Below, one piece after another: positions 41,137 through 46,028 of a DNA stretch of 46,028 nucleotides. The DNA lies in contig JAIXWJ010000054.1 of the NCBI GenBank assembly GCA_027491335.1, positions 1 through 46,028 on the forward strand, written 5' to 3'. Positions within the stretch are counted from its first letter, which is position 1. Each line of letters starts with the position of its first letter. The position numbers were made by a program, and so were the translations under genes. The notes below the pieces were generated by a model. The model was not told the origin of the DNA and searched no databases. It saw only the letters and a list, made by a program, of their open reading frames with translations. Source of the DNA: Actinomycetes bacterium. Its GTDB lineage: Bacteria > Actinomycetota > Acidimicrobiia > Acidimicrobiales > Ilumatobacteraceae.

Positions 41137-42075
41137 ATGAACGTATCGACAACCCAGAGTTGGACCGTGGCCGACCTTCGCTTGGCCGGGGGTCGTCGTC
41201 GGACCGACGTACGGATGCGACGACTCTTCATCGCGGCTGGTTTGACCACGCTGCTCGTCACCGTCCTCATCGTGTACACCCTCGTGAAGGACGCGGTTTC
41301 CTTCTTCATCGACGTTCCCAAGTACGAACTCTGGACCATCGGCTGGTTCCCGCGTCGCGGGTTCTTCGACATCAAGACCCTCGTGGTGGGATCACTCATG
41401 GTGACCGGAGTGGCGATGCTCATCGCCGTTCCGTTGGGTCTGGGCGTGGCGGTGTACCTGTCGGAGTTCGCTCGTCCCCGCGTGCGCCGTGTTCTGAAGC
41501 CGATCGTCGAGGTCCTCGCCGGCATCCCGAGCGTCGTGCTCGGGTACTTCGCCATCTCGTTCATCAACCCCAACATCGTCACGGTGTTGGCGCCCGGAGC
41601 CAACAAGGCGTTCAACATCGCCGCGGCCGGCGTGGCCGTGGGCATTCTCACCATCCCGATCATCGCCTCGGTCGCCGAAGACGCGTTGCGGGCGGTGCCG
41701 CTCTCGTTGCGCGAGGCGTCGTACGGCCTGGGTGCGCGGCGCGTCGCCACCACGTTCCGTGTCGTTCTGCCGGCGTCCATCTCCGGTGTGGTGGCCGCGC
41801 TGATCCTGGGTATTTCACGCGCCGTGGGCGAAACCATGGTGGTGGCCATCGCCGCCGGTGCGGTCGGTGGCGGATTGTTCTCCACCGATCCGTTCCAACC
41901 GGGTCAGACCATGACCGCGGCCATGGCGGCACTCGGTTTCGGAAGCGATCAGGTGGCCGGTGACGGGCTGGCGTTCCAGAGTCTCTTCTTCATCGGATTC
42001 CTGCTCTTCGTCCTGACGTTCCTTCTCAATCTTCTCGGTGACCGCTTGGTGCGTCGCGTGCGAGAGGAGTACTGA
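41137..42075 (+). CDS. pstC: Phosphate ABC transporter permease PstC
   Basis: The 312-residue product has six predicted membrane helices. The inner-loop EAA motif is in SLREASYGLGARRVATTFRVVLPASISGVVAA. A conserved periplasmic segment precedes IPSVVLGYFA. It forms the channel with PstA. The ATG at 41137 follows GGGAGACC; an upstream start at 41098 would add a doubtful tail. It overlaps nothing; pstA starts two bases after its stop. Confidence 0.95.
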   Translation: MNVSTTQSWTVADLRLAGGRRRTDVRMRRLFIAAGLTTLLVTVLIVYTLVKDAVSFFIDVPKYELWTIGWFPRRGFFDIKTLVVGSLMVTGVAMLIAVPLGLGVAVYLSEFARPRVRRVLKPIVEVLAGIPSVVLGYFAISFINPNIVTVLAPGANKAFNIAAAGVAVGILTIPIIASVAEDALRAVPLSLREASYGLGARRVATTFRVVLPASISGVVAALILGISRAVGETMVVAIAAGAVGGGLFSTDPFQPGQTMTAAMAALGFGSDQVAGDGLAFQSLFFIGFLLFVLTFLLNLLGDRLVRRVREEY

Positions 42076-42076
42076 C

Positions 42077-43024
42077 ATGGCCCTCTCCACTCCCGCGAAG
42101 TTCGGAGCATCGAGCGCCGCCAACCTGACGGCGCGCATCACCGGTGGCAAACGCGATGTGAAGGGTCGCGTGGTCGAATGGATTCTGCTCACGACTCTCG
42201 GCATCACGCTTCTCGTCCTGGTGGCTCTCGTCGTGAACTTGCTCGATCGAGCGTGGCCGGTGCTGAACGGACGTTTCGGTGACTTCTTGTCTTCGGGCCT
42301 GGACGCCTCCAACGCCGATGAAGCCGGAGTGTGGCAGGCCATTCGCGGCACCTTGACGTTGGCGATCATCGTGGTCGTCGTGTCGTTCCCGTTGGGTATC
42401 TCGTGCGCCGTGTATCTCGAGGAGTACGCCAGTCGTTCGCGCCTGGCCCGATTGATTCGCATCAACGTGCGCAACCTGGCCGGCGTGCCGTCGATCGTCT
42501 ACGGAATCCTCGGCCTCACGATCTTCGTGAAGTTCGCCGGTGGCATCACCGGCGGTCGCACCGTCATCGCCGGAGGTCTCACGCTCTCGGTTCTGGTGCT
42601 TCCCGTCGTCGTCATCACGGCCTCCGAGGCCCTGCGCGCGGTGCCCCGCTCCATCCGCGAGGGAGCCATGGGCGTCGGGGCCACTCAATGGGAAACCGTG
42701 CGCTCGCACGTGTTGCCCTCGGCGGCGCCCGGCATCCTCACCGGCACGATGTTGGCCCTGTCTCGTGCGGCCGGGGAAGCCGCTCCTTTGTTGCTGGTCG
42801 GTGGCATCACCGGTTTGCTTCGCACCGGAAATCTCGGTTTGTGGGAACAGATCACCGAGGGTGGCTTCACATCCATGCCGGTGGCCATCTTCTCGTACGC
42901 CCGACAGACGGGCGCCGACTTCCAGGCGGTCACCGCCGCGGCGTCGTTGATTCTTCTCGTTCTGGTGGTCGTCATCAACGGTTTGGCCATCTGGTTGCGC
43001 AACCGATTCGAACGGAATTGGTGA
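42077..43024 (+). CDS. pstA: Phosphate ABC transporter permease PstA
   Basis: The 315-residue product has six membrane helices, with [17 protein letters not shown] and the EAA loop [32 protein letters not shown]. It partners PstC. The ATG at 42077 follows GAGAGGAG within the pstC end, so translation is coupled. pstB follows four bases later. Confidence 0.96.
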   Translation: MALSTPAKFGASSAANLTARITGGKRDVKGRVVEWILLTTLGITLLVLVALVVNLLDRAWPVLNGRFGDFLSSGLDASNADEAGVWQAIRGTLTLAIIVVVVSFPLGISCAVYLEEYASRSRLARLIRINVRNLAGVPSIVYGILGLTIFVKFAGGITGGRTVIAGGLTLSVLVLPVVVITASEALRAVPRSIREGAMGVGATQWETVRSHVLPSAAPGILTGTMLALSRAAGEAAPLLLVGGITGLLRTGNLGLWEQITEGGFTSMPVAIFSYARQTGADFQAVTAAASLILLVLVVVINGLAIWLRNRFERNW

Positions 43025-43028
43025 CGGC

Positions 43029-43904
43029 ATGAACGATTCGCGGAATCTCATCGAACAGGAGAGTGTGTTGGAACAGAAGCACGAGGAAACGGTGACCGGA
43101 TCCGTGGTGTCGCACGAGGATGTCCCGGTGTTCCGAACCAAGGATCTGTCCGTGTTCTACGGCGATTTCCGAGCGGTTCGCGACGTGAACGTCTACATCA
43201 AGGCCCGGGAGATCACGGCCTTCATCGGTCCGTCGGGATGCGGCAAGTCGACGGTGTTGCGGTGCTTCGATCGCATGAACGATCTCATTCCCACCGCGCG
43301 CGTGGAGGGAACCGTCGAGTACCACGGCGTGAATTTGTACGACCGCGAAGTCGATGCGGTCGAGGTGCGTCGCCGGGTCGGCATGGTGTTCCAGAAGCCC
43401 AACCCGTTCCCGAAGAGCATCTACGACAACCTGGCTTTCGGGCCCCGCCTGAACGGCATCAAGAAGAAGGCCGACCTCGACGTGATCGTGGAGTCCTCGT
43501 TGAAGCGCGCGGCTTTGTGGGACGAGGTGAAGGACCGCCTCAAGGCCTCGGCAATGGGACTGTCCGGCGGTCAGCAGCAACGACTGTGCATCGCGCGCTG
43601 CATCGCCGTGGAACCCGATGTGATCCTGATGGACGAGCCGTGTTCGGCACTCGACCCCATCGCGACCGCGCGCATCGAGGATCTGATGCAGGAGATCAAG
43701 CGGGATTTCACGATCATCATCGTCACCCACAACATGCAGCAGGCCGCGCGTGTGAGCGATCAGACCGCCTTCTTCACCACCGAGGTGAATCCCGAGAGCG
43801 ATCGGCGCACCGGAGTTCTGGTGGAGTTCGACAAGACCCAGAAGATGTTCTCCAACCCGTCGGACTCGCGCACCGAGGCCTACGTCACCGGCCGTTTCGG
43901 CTGA
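43029..43904 (+). CDS. pstB: Phosphate ABC transporter ATP-binding protein PstB
   Basis: The 291-residue product has a 35-residue N-tail. The ABC ATPase follows: Walker [11 protein letters not shown]-loop [15 protein letters not shown] (typical of PstB), signature LSGGQQQRL, Walker B VILMDEP and switch His in IVTHNMQQA. It powers phosphate uptake. Its N-tail is longer than usual for PstB (about 250-260 residues). phoU follows after 10 bp. Confidence 0.98.
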   Translation: MNDSRNLIEQESVLEQKHEETVTGSVVSHEDVPVFRTKDLSVFYGDFRAVRDVNVYIKAREITAFIGPSGCGKSTVLRCFDRMNDLIPTARVEGTVEYHGVNLYDREVDAVEVRRRVGMVFQKPNPFPKSIYDNLAFGPRLNGIKKKADLDVIVESSLKRAALWDEVKDRLKASAMGLSGGQQQRLCIARCIAVEPDVILMDEPCSALDPIATARIEDLMQEIKRDFTIIIVTHNMQQAARVSDQTAFFTTEVNPESDRRTGVLVEFDKTQKMFSNPSDSRTEAYVTGRFG

Positions 43905-43914
43905 GAGGAAAATC

Positions 43915-44667
43915 ATGGAAGAAGCACGCAAGTCCTTTCACCGCGAACTGAACGACATCCAGCAGGAACTCGTGCGCATCTCGGCGGGAGTGGTCGAGAG
44001 CATTCCCAAGTGCACGACGGTTCTCTTGGAGCAGGACCTGTCGGCGGCCGAGACGATGATCATGGCCGACGACGAGGTGGATGCCCGCACGATCGACCTC
44101 GAGGACCGATGCATCCAAATCCTCGCGTTGCAGGCTCCGGTGGCCGGGGAACTTCGTCAAGTCATCGCCGCGCTCAAGATCTGCGCCGAGATCGAGCGCT
44201 CGGCCGATTTGGTGGTCAACATTTGCAAGGCCGCTCGACGCATCTACGGACACGAGTTCGATCCGAAGTTGCGCGGCTTGGTGTTGAAGATGTCGGACCA
44301 GGCTCGCCACCTGTTCAGTGAGGCCACCAGCGCCTATCACGATGCGGATGCCTCTCGGGCCGCGGCCATCGACGATATGGACGCGTTCCTCGACGACCTC
44401 CAGCGGCAGTTCATCCAGGCCATCTTCGAATCCCACGCCGCCGGCCGCATCGACCTTCAGGTGGCCATTCAGCTGGCCGTCGTGGCTCGGTTCTACGAGC
44501 GAATCGGCGATCACGCGGTGAACATGGGGGAGAAGGTTCGTTTCCAGGTCACCGGCTGGCTACCCGAGCAGTCGGGTGCGGCCCGACACCGCGAACGCAG
44601 TTTGCAGGACCCCACTCCCGTGGGAATGGTCCGGCCGCCCATGGGGAACCCGCCATCGGACACCTGA
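43915..44667 (+). CDS. phoU: Phosphate signalling complex protein PhoU (first copy)
   Basis: The 250-residue product has two related three-helix halves. Metal-binding acidic repeats are AEIERSADLVVNI in the first half and YERIGDHAVNM (E-R-x-x-D) in the second. PhoU connects Pst to the PhoR kinase and represses the regulon when phosphate is ample. A C-terminal tail of about 30 residues (Pro/Arg rich) is extra. It ends 11 bp before the PHO boxes that serve the second copy. Confidence 0.95.
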   Translation: MEEARKSFHRELNDIQQELVRISAGVVESIPKCTTVLLEQDLSAAETMIMADDEVDARTIDLEDRCIQILALQAPVAGELRQVIAALKICAEIERSADLVVNICKAARRIYGHEFDPKLRGLVLKMSDQARHLFSEATSAYHDADASRAAAIDDMDAFLDDLQRQFIQAIFESHAAGRIDLQVAIQLAVVARFYERIGDHAVNMGEKVRFQVTGWLPEQSGAARHRERSLQDPTPVGMVRPPMGNPPSDT

Positions 44668-44678
44668 TTTCTCCGCGT

Positions 44679-44700
44679 GTTCACCGCTCGTTCACGACAT
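44679..44700 (+). promoter_or_regulatory. PHO box 1 upstream of phoU2
   Basis: GTTCACCGCTC (44679-44689) and GTTCACGACAT (44690-44700) are adjacent 11-bp direct repeats of the actinobacterial PHO type. They lie in the gap between phoU and phoU2, so an internal promoter is likely. Confidence 0.7.
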
Positions 44701-44734
44701 CTACTCCGAGCGGAAAGGTGAGCCCCGTACTTTT

Positions 44735-44756
44735 GTTCACCGTGGGGTCACGGAGC
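44735..44756 (+). promoter_or_regulatory. PHO box 2 upstream of phoU2
   Basis: GTTCACCGTGG (44735-44745) followed by GGTCACGGAGC (44746-44756) forms a second, weaker 11-bp pair. It begins 56 bp after the first box starts and ends 38 bp before the phoU2 ATG. Confidence 0.55.
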
Positions 44757-44794
44757 ATTCAGTCACTGAGATTTCCGTCGATGGGTGGCGAACG

Positions 44795-45556
44795 ATGAAT
44801 CGATTGGCGCACGACGAATTGGCCGACCTGCGGTCGGAGGTTCTTCGGGTTGCCGCCAACCTCATCGAAAGCATTCCTCGCGCCACGCAGATCCTCCTCG
44901 ATCAGGATCTCGAGGGTGCGGAGTACCAGATCCTGGCCGACGACGAGTTCGACATGCGCACCATGGTTCTGGAGGAGCGTTGCATCGCTCTCATGGCGTT
45001 GCATGCGCCGGTGGCCAGCGAGCTGCGGCACGCGGTGACCATCATGAAGATGGCCACCGATCTCGAGCGCTCGGCCGATCTGGTGGTGAACATCTGCAAG
45101 GTGTCGCGCCGAATTCACGGACATGAGCTCGATGCCAAGTTGCGCGGTCTCATCACCCGCATGGGTCAGCAGGCGCAGAGTCTGTTCAAGCACTCGTTCG
45201 AGGCGTACGCCGATTTGGATCTGCCGGTGGCCAAGGCGGTCGACGACATGGACCTCTTCCTCGACTATCTCCACAAGCAGTTCATTCAGGCCATCTTCGA
45301 GTCTCACAGTGCCGGTCACATCGATCTGCCAATCGCCGTGCAAATGGCCATCACGGCTCGATTCTTCGAACGCATCGGTGATCACGCCGTGAACTGCGCT
45401 CACTTCGTTCAGTTTCTGATCACCGGAGAACTACCTCCGGCCGGCGACCACCGGCGAGGTGGTCGGGGATCTCTCGATCAGACCCCGGTCGGTGGTATCA
45501 CGATGCCGGAACCGAATGTGCCAGAATCGAACATGTCGGAAGCGAATCCGGCATGA
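44795..45556 (+). CDS. PhoU-like phosphate signalling protein (second copy)
   Basis: The 253-residue product is clearly a paralogue of the preceding PhoU: ATDLERSADLVVNICKVSRRI parallels its AEIERSADLVVNICKAARRI. The second half has FFERIGDHAVN and FIQAIFESHSAGHIDL. The C-terminal tail is Pro/Met/Asn rich. The ATG at 44795 follows GGGTGGCG. Its stop overlaps the sensor-kinase ATG (ATGA), so the two are translated together. It may answer to the kinase while the first copy answers to Pst. Confidence 0.93.
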   Translation: MNRLAHDELADLRSEVLRVAANLIESIPRATQILLDQDLEGAEYQILADDEFDMRTMVLEERCIALMALHAPVASELRHAVTIMKMATDLERSADLVVNICKVSRRIHGHELDAKLRGLITRMGQQAQSLFKHSFEAYADLDLPVAKAVDDMDLFLDYLHKQFIQAIFESHSAGHIDLPIAVQMAITARFFERIGDHAVNCAHFVQFLITGELPPAGDHRRGGRGSLDQTPVGGITMPEPNVPESNMSEANPA

Positions 45557-46028
45557 TGACCGTCGTCCTCGTGGTGCTGGCGTTGGCCATCGGCTTCTAC
45601 GTCGGACGTCGTCGCGGGCGGGCCGAGGAGTCCGTCACGATCGACGCGCAGACCAGCGTTTCCACTCCGTCATCCGATGAGGGAGAAGTGGTGCCGCAGG
45701 TGCAAGCCGCTCTCGACTCGTTGTCGGTGGGAGTCGTCGTGGCCGCGGCCGACGGCACGGTCGTTTTTCGCAACGTCATGGCGCGCGGGCTCACGGGAGC
45801 GGTTCACTCCGACGTGTTGGTGGACGAAGCGGTCGACGTTCATCTGCGCGGAGCTCTCGGTGGTGACTCGCGACGTCAGGTGTTGGACCTGTTCGGGCCG
45901 CCGAGAAAAGTCGTCGCGGTGTCGGCCACCCCGCTGTCGACCGGTGGCGCGGTTGCCATGGTCGAGGACATCACCGAGCGGTCGCTCGTGGACGCGGTGC
46001 GCACCGATTTCGTCGCCAACATCAGCCA
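45553..46028 (+). CDS. Sensor histidine kinase (PhoR/SenX3-like), 3' end cut by the window
   Basis: The visible 158 codons start with a membrane helix (VVLVVLALAIGFYVG) and a basic stop-transfer segment. A PAS-like domain follows (SLSVGVVVAAADGTVVFRN...), ending VAMVEDITERS. The last residues are TDFVANISH, the beginning of the H-box with the phospho-accepting His at the window edge. This is the usual layout of the phosphate sensor SenX3/PhoR. It follows phoU2 with a 4-bp overlap. The kinase catalytic domain lies beyond the window. Confidence 0.9.
   Translation, partial: MMTVVLVVLALAIGFYVGRRRGRAEESVTIDAQTSVSTPSSDEGEVVPQVQAALDSLSVGVVVAAADGTVVFRNVMARGLTGAVHSDVLVDEAVDVHLRGALGGDSRRQVLDLFGPPRKVVAVSATPLSTGGAVAMVEDITERSLVDAVRTDFVANIS

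Overview
The window is a GC-rich, densely packed chromosomal segment. Two WhiB regulators, an F420/PPOX-type flavin protein, GTG starts at many genes, actinobacterial-style 11-bp PHO-box direct repeats and the gene mix point to an actinobacterium, most probably an Acidimicrobiia-like marine or freshwater lineage. The phylum is well supported; the class is inference. No rRNA, tRNA, CRISPR array, transposase or phage structural gene was seen.

Layout. (i) 1-3.7 kb: a NYN/PIN nuclease-like gene diverges from a histone-deacetylase-family hydrolase, followed by a PPOX protein and a DEAD-box RNA helicase. (ii) 3.8-16.6 kb: an accessory-looking block I read as an ADP-ribose/NAD-linked signalling cluster. 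It contains two sigma-like proteins flanking a MerR-HTH/macrodomain fusion, an unknown Cys-containing protein, a small membrane protein, a coiled-coil protein, an ARPP-1 protein, a third sigma-like protein, two mutually similar unknown proteins around a tandem HTH-WYL (PafBC-like) regulator, and an ADP-ribosylglycohydrolase fused to a dual-specificity phosphatase. (iii) 16.8-20.5 kb: two convergent paralogous small proteins, a Nudix hydrolase, a PhyH-type oxygenase, a membrane-anchored protein and a His/Asp-rich cell-wall-anchored protein. (iv) 20.6-31.3 kb: core metabolism (B12-binding mutase subunit, sucC, sucD, purH, metF, mdh, deoD) with two membrane proteins and an acyltransferase-3/SGNH protein. 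(v) 31.3-37.5 kb: a 2OG-Fe(II) oxygenase next to a formaldehyde-activating-enzyme homologue, two whiB genes, a formiminotransferase-domain gene, an alpha-L-rhamnosidase and a 56-residue TatA. (vi) 37.6-46.0 kb: a phosphate regulon, ppk - pstS - pstC - pstA - pstB - phoU - phoU2 - sensor kinase (cut by the window edge), with PHO boxes before pstS and before phoU2.

How it fits together. In cluster (ii) the macrodomain and the ADP-ribosylglycohydrolase would bind or remove ADP-ribose, ARPP-1 is a family named for association with such enzymes, and the three sigma-like proteins, the MerR domain and the WYL protein suggest transcriptional control. A near-identical 20-bp element lies upstream of one sigma-like gene and of the glycohydrolase-phosphatase gene, and a second shared box lies upstream of other genes of the block. 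This is the most unusual part of the window. In the phosphate regulon, PHO boxes predict induction of Pst uptake under phosphate limitation, a hairpin after pstS would favour the binding protein over the permease, and a second internal promoter would feed phoU2 and the kinase.
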